A stretch of DNA of 64,000 bases from Cladophialophora immunda (Eukaryota > Ascomycota > Eurotiomycetes > Chaetothyriales > Herpotrichiellaceae): the NCBI RefSeq assembly GCF_000835495.1, contig NW_015622544.1:5966835-6030834 (forward strand), written 5' to 3'. The position numbers and the translations under genes were made by a program. The notes beneath the pieces are model-generated. The model had not been told where the DNA came from, ran no database searches, and saw only the letters and a program-made list of their open reading frames with translations. This document shows positions 35,371-47,198 of the stretch, in pieces (position 1 is the first letter of the stretch; each line of letters opens with the position of its first letter).

Positions 35371-37718
35371 CTGGGCAAGGTGTCGTTTTGGGTGTTGCTG
35401 AAAGATGTAAGATGTAGGTACCACGAAGTTCCACGAAGGTCTCTTTTTTGGGGGGGGGAGCTGAGGGAATCTGTGACGATCAGAAGGACAACATAGAATG
35501 TATATACACAGTAAGACCGTTCGCTACCGGCAGCACCACAGCCGACTCACTGGGGCTGACTGGGGCCGGAGACCAAAGACCGAGCATATTCCCCAGAGTG
35601 GAGCTTGACACAACATCCGAAATCGCAGGTCGCCATTTGGCTCCCCTTCCACCATCTTATTGCGTGAACGAACCGGCAAACCGGGAGCATTGGATAGGTA
35701 TTGACTTCTGATTCGTAGGAATAGGTTCCACCTCTCGAAAGGGGGCGAACCCCCCGGCCCCCGGCCCCCCCCCCTTTTTTTTAAGCGAGGGAGCGACTCG
35801 GCAACTACGCGGTTTATCGGGCCTACAATCGCAAGCTTCTTTCTCACCCCCAGTTTCCCCCAGAAGCGAAACTCCTCAAATGGTCTGGAGAAGGACGCTC
35901 CTTCAGGACCCACCGAGTTCCCGGGCTGTGGTTGGACGTAACATTCGGGGGTATAACGCCGATATTAGTTTTCATGGCTCTCCCCCAGATACTGCTATTC
36001 CGCTCTTCCCCACAGACCAAGAACAAGGACACTCCACCAAAGGAGCTTCCCCACTCGGAACCGGATCAGAGGGACGAGTTATGCGGCTCTCGAGTCACCA
36101 AGGGAAACGGAGTAAGAAAGCGTATTCTCTGCGACCAGGGGAAACTCGAAGCAAAAGAACTTCGAACACAACCAAGAGATCTGGCAAACTGTAGGTTCGG
36201 AAAAGCGGAGTATCGCGACGTCGCCGGGTCGCCACATCGCGACAGCAACTCTAGCTCCAGCCCAGAAAAAGTCCTCCCTCCCTATCCACATGTGATAATG
36301 GCAGTACCCTCTATAGTGTCTTTCTCGATAATTCAACGGACTGCCACATATAAAATTTCTTCTGATCAAGACCAGCCGGATCCATATTTTATGACTTGTT
36401 TGCCCAAGGGCCGGTAACGTCCTGGTCGAGCTTCGAATCATTGGAGAGCATAGACAGTACGGGAAAATGCCAATTAGTATAGGTACCACGACCGAGAATC
36501 ATGCCATCTTAATATGGAAACCCTTTGAAATGAATCGTCACATACCGGTATAGTACCAAGTAATGACCTATTTACATGCGAATGTCCTCAATTAGCGTGG
36601 AATTGTTACCGGAGTGTACGATCCACTTCCCCACCCAGAAGGCTCTTCAATGAATCCCCTTCATTATTTTTTATTTCCTCCGTCCGCTTCTGGCGGCGAC
36701 GAGTGGAGAAAACGGACATTCTCCGATCCTCCGATGACAGACCTTGAGCCTCAGACTAGGCCGAGGCTATTCAAATCAGAAGATATTTGGCATATGGTCT
36801 TCATGTCAGATGGCACGGACGGATAGCTTCCCGCTCATGGTTGACCTACCTTGTCGGGGGCGGGGACGGCTCCGATGCCCGACAGGATACTCCGTACACT
36901 GAGCGAGTGCAGTGTCTATGGTAATGTGCTGAGCCCATAGTGACGGCCATCCTAGCAAATCTCTTTCCCTGTGTTTGACGGGTGAAGGAGGAGCACGACC
37001 AGAATATAGTGCTATATCTGGAGAGGATGCCTCCCATTTAATCCATTCTTCTTCTACCTCTACCTACGGTATGAGAGGGAGGGAGAGAGACTTTCATTCT
37101 CTAGAGGATAGAACCGTTCCCGTCGCGGTATCTTCTGCAGTCCAGGATCTCTACCTTGAAACATTGAAGGATGCCCCTCCACACGCAATGGTCTCAACCG
37201 AGCGAACCATTAAAGGCGCATTAGATCGAGCGAGAGATATTGGGCAGCTACATGGCACTCAAATATTAATAAGTGGAAGTCTACATCTGGCCAGTGGAGC
37301 TCTTTGCCTGTTAGTGGACGATGACGACGGTAGCCTGTCGTGAAGTTCCATCAGGACTCGGACCTGTCTTTAGTATAGACCGTGTCTATGTGCCCGTTCT
37401 TTGAGCTCCCTAGAAACATACCTTCCCGCCCCTGGCATGAAATATATGGGAGAATCTTGGAATTCTTTCGCTCGCTCTTAGGCGGCCAACCTTTCCTACC
37501 ACTTCCCGAGCTCAGAGAGTATGACCGCACGGTACCGGAAGTAGATACGCTTGTAAAACCTTTTGGGTGAGAAGGTCTGGTACGCTTGCATGAGGGTCAA
37601 CACCTCGCCAGTCCTTTTGAAGGATTTTAGATAGCTTCTATAAGTAGAATCTTTCCTCATAAATTTTATATTCCTGAATGCCTTGAGATACTTGACACCT
37701 CTTGACGTTAGATTAAGC
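35371..37718. other. About 2.3 kb without a recognisable gene
   Basis: Open frames at 35932-36417, 36614-36826, 36975-37343 and 37382-37570 (plus) and 35524-35913 and 36079-36489 (minus) carry no family motif. Low-complexity runs occur at about 35450-35458 (G) and 35750-35782 (C-rich, then T8). The left edge must contain the sugar-transporter promoter. Nothing else is seen. Confidence 0.45.
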
Positions 37719-39356
37719 TCAGTAAAAAGTATCCCAGAAATCCGAATTATGCCGTCTACCCCAGCCTTTGATCATCCGACTTGGTTTAGCCGCTTGAAAG
37801 AGCATGACATTGTCATCGTGGGGGGTGTATATCTCCCATTTCGGAGGCTTATTGTCCTGCGCAGTGGGTGCTGTGTGTTGGACTTGTGGAGACGCGTCTC
37901 CATTTGGTGTGCCCCGGCGAGCAAATGAGGTCCAATAGTAAACCATTAACTTAGAGAGAGCGAGTTGGCAACCGCTCAATGATTTCGCTTCACCCGCCCC
38001 ACCAGAAAAGCCGAGGAAAATGTACGGGAGCTCTAGGGTGTGGGCCGAGCCGTATGGAAAAGAAACCTCTGGCCACGGACATGGAGTATCGGGGACATCG
38101 AATTCATAGGTATAGACCTCTGGACAATAAGCTGCGAGCAATCTCACAGTCCGTCTTCCAGCGGTAGAGATGAGCCCTGCATCTCCAACAACAGCTGCAA
38201 GGGCTCTGCTTGGGTTGCTGTTGACGGCAGCTGGAATAGGGTACAACGACACAATATCGGGAATGGCGCTCTCAGGGATAACGATCCCGTTTAGGTGTAA
38301 TTTGTTAAGAAGGTCAATCGTCGTAGCGACAGTCTCGAAGTAGTTATTGGCCGGCACGATCCTTCCTGAACGGAGCTCAATCATAGCTTGGAACCAAGTA
38401 AATTCATCGGCATTGACCCCAATGAGAACGGGGATATGGTGAAAATCGCCCCTCGAAAACCTACCTCGTAGGTTTCTAGGGACGAGACTTCCATCCTCCA
38501 TCAAGCCGAAAGGAAATCTGCTGATGCCAAATACTCCTTCCTCGATCTCATCAGCAGCCATGAGGTCCGCTGTCGGTATCAGGCGGAGCTTCTCCGACGT
38601 CTGACCTTGTTCTGTACATCCGGCGGCAGAAGCAAGAGCAATTCCGATGGTCTCAAGCTTCTCAATGGTTGGGAACGTCATGGCCGGAGGCGAACCGCCG
38701 CTCTCAATAATAGCCTTGTGAAATAGGCCGCGCGAAGACGGCATTGTCATATGAGCCAAGAGGCTGGCTCCGCCGGCCGACTGACCCATACAGGTGATGT
38801 TGGTCACATCACCACCAAATTGAGAAATATTTCTTCTCACCCAAACCATCGCTAGCTGCTGATCCATGATGCCGTAGTTTCCGGCTAGATGGCCCTCCCT
38901 ATTAATGGCCGGGTGCGAAAAGAAACCGAAACAACCGACTCGGTAGTTGAAAGACACAAACACGACATCTCCGTCCTTGACAAGGCTGGCAGGGTTATAG
39001 TCATTGCTCGCGCCAGATGCAAATCCGCCACCATGTATCCAAACCATGACGGGATGTTTCCCTTTATGAGTATGATAATCTTTCACTGGTCTGAACACGT
39101 TGAGATACAAACAATCTTCGCTACCGCCATTCGAACCAAAGCCTGGGAAGCACGTCGTTGACTGAGCGCAAACAGAGCCGAATCTTCTTGCTTCTAGCGG
39201 GCGATCCCACGGCTCCGGCTCCGTAGGTGGCTGCCATCGAAGTGAACCAACTGGAGGCGCAGCATATGGCATGCCTAGAAATTTCTGCATCCCATCGTCG
39301 ACGAAGCCCTGGACGGGGCCCATGAGACGTCTGGACGATGTTCGAGCTTTGAACAT
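37719..39356 (-). CDS. Type-B carboxylesterase/lipase (alpha/beta hydrolase), probable 5' frameshift
   Basis: A 545-residue open frame from the ATG at 39356. Family motifs: KFLGMPYAAPPVGSLRWQPP, EDCLYLNVFRP, HPVMVWIHGGGFASG (oxyanion hole), CMGQSAGGASLL with nucleophile Ser, GVNADEFTWF with catalytic Glu or acid region, and PYGSAHTLELPYIF with the catalytic His. It hydrolyses carboxylic esters. No signal peptide is seen in this frame. A second frame from ATG 39411 runs to NIVQTSHGP exactly where this frame begins GPVQGFVDDG, and removing one base from the GGGGCCC run at 39315-39321 would join them. So the true N-terminus is probably upstream and the gene carries a one-base insertion, or the consensus has a homopolymer error. 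Neighbours offer no clear pathway. Confidence 0.85.
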   Translation of the reverse strand: MFKARTSSRRLMGPVQGFVDDGMQKFLGMPYAAPPVGSLRWQPPTEPEPWDRPLEARRFGSVCAQSTTCFPGFGSNGGSEDCLYLNVFRPVKDYHTHKGKHPVMVWIHGGGFASGASNDYNPASLVKDGDVVFVSFNYRVGCFGFFSHPAINREGHLAGNYGIMDQQLAMVWVRRNISQFGGDVTNITCMGQSAGGASLLAHMTMPSSRGLFHKAIIESGGSPPAMTFPTIEKLETIGIALASAAGCTEQGQTSEKLRLIPTADLMAADEIEEGVFGISRFPFGLMEDGSLVPRNLRGRFSRGDFHHIPVLIGVNADEFTWFQAMIELRSGRIVPANNYFETVATTIDLLNKLHLNGIVIPESAIPDIVSLYPIPAAVNSNPSRALAAVVGDAGLISTAGRRTVRLLAAYCPEVYTYEFDVPDTPCPWPEVSFPYGSAHTLELPYIFLGFSGGAGEAKSLSGCQLALSKLMVYYWTSFARRGTPNGDASPQVQHTAPTAQDNKPPKWEIYTPHDDNVMLFQAAKPSRMIKGWGRRHNSDFWDTFY

Positions 39357-39411
39357 CGTCTGTCGCAATGATACTTTGATTGGTGGAGATCTGGAACCCT
39401 AAATCAGTCAT

Positions 39412-40657
39412 GCTTGACCTCTAGTTTCTGGCTTCGATGGTCGTGATAACAGAAAGTGTGCACTGTAGTGCGAGTTATCAAAACGGCGGTCTTGAGGGGA
39501 TCTTTTTCATTTCCTGGATTCAAGCTCAGGCAGTTGATGCTGTGGCCTTGAAGGACTTGAACTTATAAGTTACAATGTGGCGTCCCAGGCTTTGATCAGA
39601 CAATTCGAGCGCATGAGTCAGTCGTCAGATTTGGAGCCCACACAAGCTTCCGCAGCCCGCTTGGGGAGTTCCGTTTGTCAGGGGAAATATTATTGCCCTC
39701 GTCCGCACTTTGACGGCTTAGATCCGGATCAAGTCGGTCCAGTGTTTCTCTACGTCTTCGGCTGGGGAAATCCTCGGTGCACCTACAATAGAGCAAATTG
39801 AGCTTCGAAAAGAAGCCAAACAGAGTCGTTCCGTTTTGTGGCCACGGAGCGGGACGGATGTAGATTTGGCTAGAACCAAGGAAGGGCCAGTTCGTGAGAT
39901 TCATTGACATATCCGACCTGTTTTTTCCGTTCCAGTCCAAAACTTCTGTTCCGGAATCGCGCTAGTCTTCCGTGTTCATCGGCTTGAGCAGCCTAATGAG
40001 TACACATTGGCCCCCGAAACTCCTAGTCCTATCTCACTTCAAAGGAGCATCCTGCCAGCAGTTAACGACCACGTAATTAGAAGGGTCCAGCAAACTTTCA
40101 TGCCCTCTCGTAAATAGTATACAGGGTCACCTTGAGCTAACACCCAAACCAAGTTTATAGAGTTCTTAAAGGTCTCCTTGTAGTCTCTCCGTCGTATTCG
40201 ACACAGTTGCCATTCCGAGACTCAAGTTCTGACTTACTATGGTTAAGTGTTCCTAATATTGCTCGCAACCGGTTGTCCTATAAGTTACAAAACTAGTCAC
40301 TGTCTACCTGGTAAATCAAACATAGCGTGAAGCTTTACATCGCATGCCACTTACATATAGTCAGTGTAGCCTCTAACAAGTAGCTTCTCGTCCATGCCGT
40401 GGTCCTTTTGTTAGTAGGGTAGGAAGGTTGGGGACCGGGGGCGGGTGGGGACCGGGGGCGGGGGATATCCGCCCTCATCTTTGTTTCCGAAGACCGAGTC
40501 TAACTAATCGGCTTGTGTTCCGACTATCGGTGAGAATATTTCCTCTCATGGTCCCCCTCTTTGTTGGTCCCGACACCCCGGACTCCATGTTGTTACTCCG
40601 CCATCTGCAACAGGCCTTAATTCAAAGCTTGAAATCTCAGAGAGCTGCGCCAGAGAT
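39412..40657. other. Intergenic region, no gene recognised
   Basis: Divergent promoter space between the carboxylesterase and the third Zn2Cys6 regulator. A 74-codon open frame at 39577-39801 and minus-strand frames have no motif. A G-rich tandem repeat at 40431-40464 is listed separately. Confidence 0.4.
40431..40464 (+). repeat. G-rich tandem repeat
   Basis: Two copies of a ~16-nt unit, GGGGACCGGGGGCGGGT then GGGGACCGGGGGCGGGG, about 200 bp upstream of the regulator's start codon. The run of closely spaced G tracts could form a G-quadruplex; that is inference. Confidence 0.6.
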
Positions 40658-43116
40658 ATGGAGTCACACAGGACAAAGAGACTCAAGGTCAACGTTGCAT
40701 GCGACACGTGCCGCAAGAGGAAAACCAAATGTGATGGCCAACAGCCCAACTGCTGCCCATGCCGGCTCAGAGGTAGGAGGTGCACCTGGGATCGAAGCTG
40801 CGAACATATAGAAAACTCTACATCTGCCCCGCGCACTAAATTGCCTGAGATCATGCCACAGATTGAGCGGCGGATTGAAATGGCACAGCCATCGGTCGCA
40901 CAGATCTCGAGCACAAGAGACTCGACATCGAGCCTACATTCAGCGGGAGCTGAGAGGGAGGCCTCCTTGGGCCGTCCGCCCTATAGAGCTATCATCAACT
41001 TCCCATTAGACGTTTCAGATCGCGACGTCGCGGACCAAGGCAACGATTCACTTGCACGTACTGCATCCGGGGATGCCTGGACAAATAACCCTTCTCGGCC
41101 TCTTGAGGTGTCATATCGACTTGACGCCCAATCTACAGAAGAATCGGATTCTCGCCTTGCTGGAAATCATCAGCGTCAGAGCCAGACACTGAGATCAAGC
41201 GACTGTCATCGTTCTCGTGATTCAGTCCATGCCATGGTAGGAGGTTCCTTGGATGAGGATGGCAACAGGGAAGGATTCTTCGGCAACTCAAGTGCCGGGA
41301 ACTTCATACAACATGTGAAGAAAATGGTTCAACAAAGGTCCGGGGGATTCGTGGTACCGTCTAGGAATCATGGGCGAGCAAAAACACTGCCTTCCTGGCA
41401 TCATTTTCCTATACAACAAGACTCTCTGGACTATATTCTCCCTCCGCGCCGCAAAGCCGAGGCTCTCATCTCCCTTTATTGGAGACATATATATATTCTC
41501 TACCCCTATCTCGATAAAGGGCAAATCCAGGACGAATATGAGAGGCTCTGGCAGCTCGGTAGTTCCATTCCCGACGAGAGATCATTTCTTTGTCTGCTTA
41601 ATGCAATCTTCGCCATTTCCAGCCAGATCGACCAATCAATACCGATTCAGGATCGGCAACAGTCCGCCAACGCGTTTTACTCACGATCAAGAGACCTACT
41701 TGACATCGTCGATATTGGGTCGGTCCGCTCTGTCCAGTCATTTCTTCTGCTTGGACAATATTTTCAGTCCACGTCGGAATCCCACCCCTGCTGGATCTTT
41801 ACCGGTCTCGCCATCCGTACCGCACAGAGCCTAGGACTGCATCTTGCCGAGACCAGCGAACGCGCGATTGACATCAGAACCAGGGAGTTGTTACGCAAAG
41901 TGTGGCACGGCTGCGTCCTCATGGATAGGGTAGTTTCCATGCAGTATGGGCGGCCTTGTATGATTGGCGCCAAAGCGGCCCTGAAAGTGCCCCTACCTCT
42001 ACCTGTCGATGAAGAACATCTCGGCGTTGGACGCCCTCGTGGCCGACAGACTTTTGTGGTAGAATTCTACGTTCTTTCACTCAAGCTGTATGAGATTTTA
42101 CACGATGTCATCTACAGCTACAATTTCGAGGATGTTAGGACATATTGCACCACCGAACGAGACAAATCTTGCAGCTACCCAGATCGAGGCCAGCATTCGA
42201 CATTCGAGGTTGAGATCGACCGGAGGCTTTCGAGATGGAAGGCCAGCATCCCAGATCACTTACTGGCTGGGTCAAAAGACAAACGAGGAATCACTGCCCC
42301 GGAAGCAGTTATATACCGTCAAGCTGTTGTTCTCCAGCAAAGGTAAGCCAAAGCATGACAGCTATCAATGATAACAGCAACTAATAGTTAACAAGACACC
42401 TCCATGTGCGACTGATGCTCTTTAGACCTGCCCTGTCGAACTTTATAACCTCTGAATTCGACAATACAAACAAACCGGATCTGCTCGACACCTTGCTCTC
42501 TCGCAAAATATACCTGCAATGCGCCATCATATGTGTCAAAGTCGCATTTGAATCCATCGATACACTCTACGAAGCGAGAAGTGGCCATGTCGACGAAGTC
42601 GATGGCTGTTAGGTATGGTGGTACAATGTCCTTTATCTGTACACCTCAGCAACAGTCCTCATTGCTGCCCGGCTCAGTCCTGCCATTCTCGCAGATATTT
42701 CAGAGCATTCAGTCCTAGACAGCTGGCACAAAGCTATCAACATGCTGGAGGACTATGGAAACTTCAGCGTGTCCATAAAGCGCTTGACGACGACATTGCG
42801 TCTGCTTTTCGAGGCCATGCCGTTGCAGTACTCCCGCTTCAGGGAGAATACTCGACAAGGGAATAATTCCTCCCTACCTCAAAATCAAAATGAAGCTGAA
42901 CGTCAAGATCCGATACAAGGACAAGCTCCTATGGCATCTCCGCACGAGCGTACCACAATTCCAGTAGATTACCATCCACCAGAGCTAAATATCGATGTGG
43001 CGAGACTCCCTCACATTGACAGTGATAACCCAACTTTCGACCCATACCCGGATCTGGAGGTGGACTTTAATCCAAATGACCTGTCATGGCTCATGACTAT
43101 TCCATTTGACGACTGA
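40658..43116 (+). pseudogene. Zn2Cys6 transcription factor with one in-frame TAG
   Basis: Exons 40658-42342 and 42396-43116 join in phase (802 codons). The zinc cluster is at residues 15-42: CDTCRKRKTKC then CCPCRLRGRRC. The fungal-specific TF domain has LISLYWRHIYILYPYLDKGQ, FLCLLNAIFAISSQID, GLAIRTAQSLGLHL and VWHGCVLMDRVVSMQYGRP. After the intron come MLFRPALSNFI, WWYNVLYLYTSATVLIAARL and SIKRLTTTLRLL. At 42610 (codon 634) an in-frame TAG precedes VWWYNVLYLYTSATVL; CAG to TAG at a CpA site would explain it. The frame beyond stays open and conserved for 168 codons, so the stop is recent or an error. A truncated protein would keep the DNA-binding and most of the regulatory domain. The adjacent P450 is a plausible target. 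Confidence 0.82.
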
Positions 43117-43451
43117 ATCTCTTGTGTCCAACACAGAATTATCCCTAAATACCTTAGACTCTGCGGCGAGTTTTGGATTCAGTGCTCGAGCCACCACGAT
43201 TCTGTGTGCACTTTAGGTATTTGAGTGTGAACACATCTCGAAGAGTATTCAAGTACGATGGGCAAAAGAAATAGTTTGCCCAATCCGCACCAATCCTTGA
43301 AGTCAACATCAAACGCCTACTCACGGTGCCATTATACTCGGTCAACGTCATATGAGAATCGAAATTTAGAGCGCATTTGTGAATCATAAATCTAAATAGT
43401 TATCACATATAATCTTTTGTACTAGGTATCTCCTCTTTACAGACTATTTTA

Positions 43452-45301
43452 CTATACTACTTTCTTGAGCCTGACATGCGTTTGGACAGGTTGAATGATC
43501 ATCCTGTCCACAGCTTGGAATGAGCTCAACTCCTGGGGGAGAGGCAGCAGCTCGAAGTTCCAAATCATCAGAACGAGGATGATTCGCATCTGCAGATAAG
43601 CCAAACGACGGCCGAAACAGGCGCGAGGACCGAGTCCAAAGGACAACTGTGGGCCAGCATGAGGGTTGAAGACCTCTTGTCCATCTTCACCCTTCACGAG
43701 CCATCTCTCGGGTAGGAACTTATCCATATTTGTCGGGTCCCAAGTTCCGACATCGTACTTGGCCTGCAAGCTGCTTGGACTGCGCACGGTATCGGGAACT
43801 GGAAGCGCTGGCGTGAAATAGCCTGGCCCCGTCTGCAGTAGCCATATATTAATACCCTTAGGAATCGTATAGCCCATAACCAGTACGTCAGTCATGGTAG
43901 TCCGAGGAATGCCGGGAAGCAAGCGTACTGTTCGCACCATCTCTTCGAGCGCTGCGTCAAGGTACGGAACTTGGATCAACGCGATTTCTTCCGCGGTTGG
44001 ATTACGGCGAGCCTTGGTTGCAGCCGCATAAGCCGTCCGTAGCTTTAAACGAAGAGTTCCCTGAGCATCTTGAAAAACAGCGAAATGCTTTAAATCCCAG
44101 CAAAGCGTGGTGGAAGAGCTATCATGTCCTGCAATGATAAAGCCGAAGACCTTACGAATATTGTTAGATAATTAGTACAAATAGAGGACAGCGTAGATCA
44201 GAAGTCAAAGTGTAGAATATCATCATAATGGCGTACCTCATCGTAGATGCTTCGAGAATGGAAATTCAGTTGTCGTCCTTCTTTCTTTGACAGACTGAGT
44301 TCTCGCTGTAAGATATCACCCAAAGCCGAGCGTTCCGTACGGCTGTAGTCGCCTGAAAGAACTCGTTTGCCAACACTCTCTACCTCGTTACGAATAAACC
44401 ATTCTGTCACGGCTCGTGCCCTTTGTAGACGAGGCGCCCATCGTAGTAGCCAGTGTCCTAAGCGAGGAAATGGCGCCTTAACAGCGGTTTCGAGAGATTC
44501 GGTGAGCTCTATGATAGCGTCAAAAATGGCTGGACGAGGGAACTGGGAAAATATGACGGTCTGTTCCATCGATTTGTCTATGTCACTACCAGGTGAATGC
44601 TTGAGAAGCTGTTGTAATTGCGAGGTGTTCGTATTGTTCCGAGCCTCGAGGCCAAAGGTCGCGGCGAATACGGTGTCGAGAGCAGCATTGTAAATATCGG
44701 TCGAAGCCTTGAATGGACGACCATCGGCTAATCGACATTTGAGATTCCATAAATCGACGAGGGTTTCAGCATTTCGGTAGACTTGGGGAGCTTCTACCTC
44801 GTTCAGGAACCCCGGTGTCATTAAATCTTTCAGCAGAGCTCGATTAGCCTTAAAATGGCTGTCGGTCGACTTCATATGTTGATGGAAATCGGGAAGTAAC
44901 CCATCGAATATATCTCCAAGTATATCACTTCCGTCGAACTCTTTCGTCCGACGAAGGAGAATATCTTGGCTTTCCCGAAAATCCGATATGATCACCCATG
45001 GCTTGGACAGTGGGCGGGGGAAGACTTGTACTATGGGTGATTGGTGATCTGTCGTCTGTCGGGAAATCCAGGGCCATATTTGATTTGTTTCTTTAATATA
45101 CGACAATATACTGGGGAGATCGCCAAGAATAGATCTCGATGCTGCCACATTGCATGGGATTCCACGGATTGGTCGCGGTAGAGCCCATCGATACAGCACC
45201 CATAGAGTGAGCAGACCCGTGACCGTAGCGCCCAGGGCCACCGTTGAAGTTCCCAAGGCTGATGGACCTGGCCAAAAAGACGACGGTGTCAACGACATCA
45301 T
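43452..45301 (-). CDS. Cytochrome P450 monooxygenase
   Basis: Two exons (45301-44237 and 44150-43452) join in phase to 587 residues. The start MMSLTPSSFWPGP is followed by a hydrophobic anchor (about residues 17-37) and the proline-rich hinge RWALPRPIRGIPC, so it is probably ER-bound. The oxygen-binding I-helix is AGHDSSSTT (362-370), with Asp-Ser in place of the usual Glu/Asp-Thr. The ExxR pair is EMVR (425-428), the PERF region reads FLPERW, and the heme loop is FGLGPRACFG with the thiolate ligand Cys533. The 86-nt intron 44236-44151 holds a CTAAC branch-like motif. The gene is convergent with the Zn2Cys6 regulator (335 bp between stops). Reaction and substrate cannot be predicted; it belongs with fungal P450s that often act in secondary metabolism or detoxification. 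Confidence 0.92.
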
Positions 45302-46196
45302 GCGAATGCTTGAGACCGGGGTTTTCAGGGCTGGTGACACACACAATGTAGCACCCACCTTTGGTGACGCAGTCTCAGGCAAGCAACAGGTTAACAAGCA
45401 TTCAAGGAGTAATTACCATACGCTTGGGACAGAAGAAGTATTTGTGCCTTTTCAAACTCTCTGGACTCTTTCCATCAGACATAAGCACGGAAGCAAGCAG
45501 ATGTCTGTCACCAATCGACCAGCCTTTTGTGACTCGAATGGAGAGTTTGCCTCCGGCCATATTGCCGCTTGTGCCTAGTAGATATAACGGATGTGTACAT
45601 GGTTGGGCTTGACCCCGATGCCGTTATTGGTCTTGAATTTTTCGATCCGGATGATTTACAGATTCCGCAGCTCTACGCTCTGCGGAGTTCTTGTCTCCGG
45701 GGCATTGCCGGTCAATGAGATCATTCGGCCTCATGGATCGGGGCCAATACAGAGGAGACGATTTCTAGACGCCGAGGAAGAACATGCGGATGTACCGAGA
45801 CAATGTCGAGCACAGAAGAATCTGTTAGACTTTACTTTCTCACAGAGGGAGCTACTTGACGCTATACATCCCCAAATGCTCCAAGTGAGAAATTAGAAAC
45901 AGGTGCCGACCAGAGGCTTATGCTGTACAGAATCACCCGCTTTTGAATAGTACTCGACTGCGCCTTCATGGAGGGGCACAGGTGTTTTGCCCATCTTTCC
46001 AGGATCAAGAGGATATGTGAGGGGACTCTTCTCCGGTCTCAAGTGCTTACAGTGGCGAGCAAAAATCCAAAAAATTGGCAATTTTGCCGAGGGCACAACA
46101 ACAACACACCGCCATATGCGCGTATAGCAGTGTAGCCCTAGATAGGCCAGAACAGCGTAATTTATCTAGTAAATAGCTATTTTGTAGTACAGTAGC
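45302..46196. other. P450 promoter and last non-repetitive DNA before the RIP block
   Basis: Short frames at 45361-45612 and 45591-45896 (plus) have natural composition but no family I recognise. They may be remnants of a lost neighbour. Around 46130 the sequence turns AT-rich and stop-rich, and from there to the telomere no intact gene is visible. Confidence 0.4.
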
Positions 46197-46779
46197 CTAC
46201 ATCGATATATCTACGCGACCTCGCCGTGAACCGACGCCTTCTCGCCGCCTCCTAGAGGCACGCGCCGCAGCCGTTATAACTAGGTCAAATCCGCCTATAT
46301 CGACGCCAACCCCTCTAAGGATACTGTCTCCGACCTTAAGGGAGCTCGCGCTACCTACCCCAGTGCCACCTAGGCCAGGAACTACTGTTCTAGGCAGTAC
46401 TAGCACAGCAGGTGGTAGTAGACCTAGTCAAACCCTTAGGTTAACATTTAACGCCTTAACCTGGGCGCGATCGCCTATGCCTAGCGCCGTAGCGCGCCAG
46501 CCTATGCCGCAGTTTAGTAGACTTACTACGGAGGAGGCGTAATCAGTTACTCTCTAGGCGCTTAGGGCGAGACCTACCACTAAGCGATCCTAGACCTCGC
46601 GGAGCTCGTAATGGCTATTTAAATCGCAGTTCCTTAAGGATAAGGATAAGTTTAACTTATCCTTAGATCTAGATAAGTTAAATAACTTAATATCTAGCCA
46701 TTCTAGTCAGATATCGAAGCGGCCGCGGAGTAGTAGTATTATTATGGAGGAAGTTACGGAGGATATAGATATATCTATC

Positions 46780-46940
46780 CTATCCAAAATGTGGTTCATT
46801 AATGTATATAGATTAATGATTACTGCCCATACAAAATGTATGGCGAGGCTAACCCTAGCCTATCCAAAATGTAGTTCATTAATGTATATAGATTAATGAT
46901 TACTACTTATACAAAATGTATAGTGAGGCTAACCCTAGCC
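46780..46940 (+). repeat. 80-bp tandem duplication
   Basis: Two adjacent copies (46780-46859 and 46860-46940), each beginning CTATCCAAAATGTRGTTCAT and ending GAGGCTAACCCTAGCC. The few differences are G/A and C/T transitions, as expected if RIP acted after duplication. Each copy ends with a telomere-like CCCTAGCC. Confidence 0.85.
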
Positions 46941-47186
46941 TTAGTACGCTAACTTTACATTAATAATTGACTTTACATTATATTAATGATTAGTTCCCGG
47001 GCAATTACAGTTTTATACTTAGAGTATATTATAGTTAAGGCTAGTAGTTTACAAGTTACGCTATTTTAGCGATAATTAAACCCCGTAAATAGATAGAATC
47101 GTAGATTAAAAATCGACTATTTTATATAGGAAGAACATTAAAAAGTTTAGGGGTAAAAGGGGAACTTAAGGTTGAAAATAAGTTAG

Positions 47187-47198
47187 CCCTAACCCTAG
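47187..47198 (-). repeat. Short interstitial telomere-like sequence
   Basis: CCCTAACCCTAG within TTAGCCCTAACCCTAGGCTA is two telomere units in the orientation opposite to the terminal array. It is short enough to arise by chance, but it lies ~250 bp from the duplication that also ends in CCCTAGCC. Confidence 0.5.

Noticed and set aside
40428..45301. Complete secondary-metabolite gene cluster
   Set aside because: There is a regulator and a P450, but no polyketide synthase, NRPS, terpene cyclase or DMATS core gene in the window.
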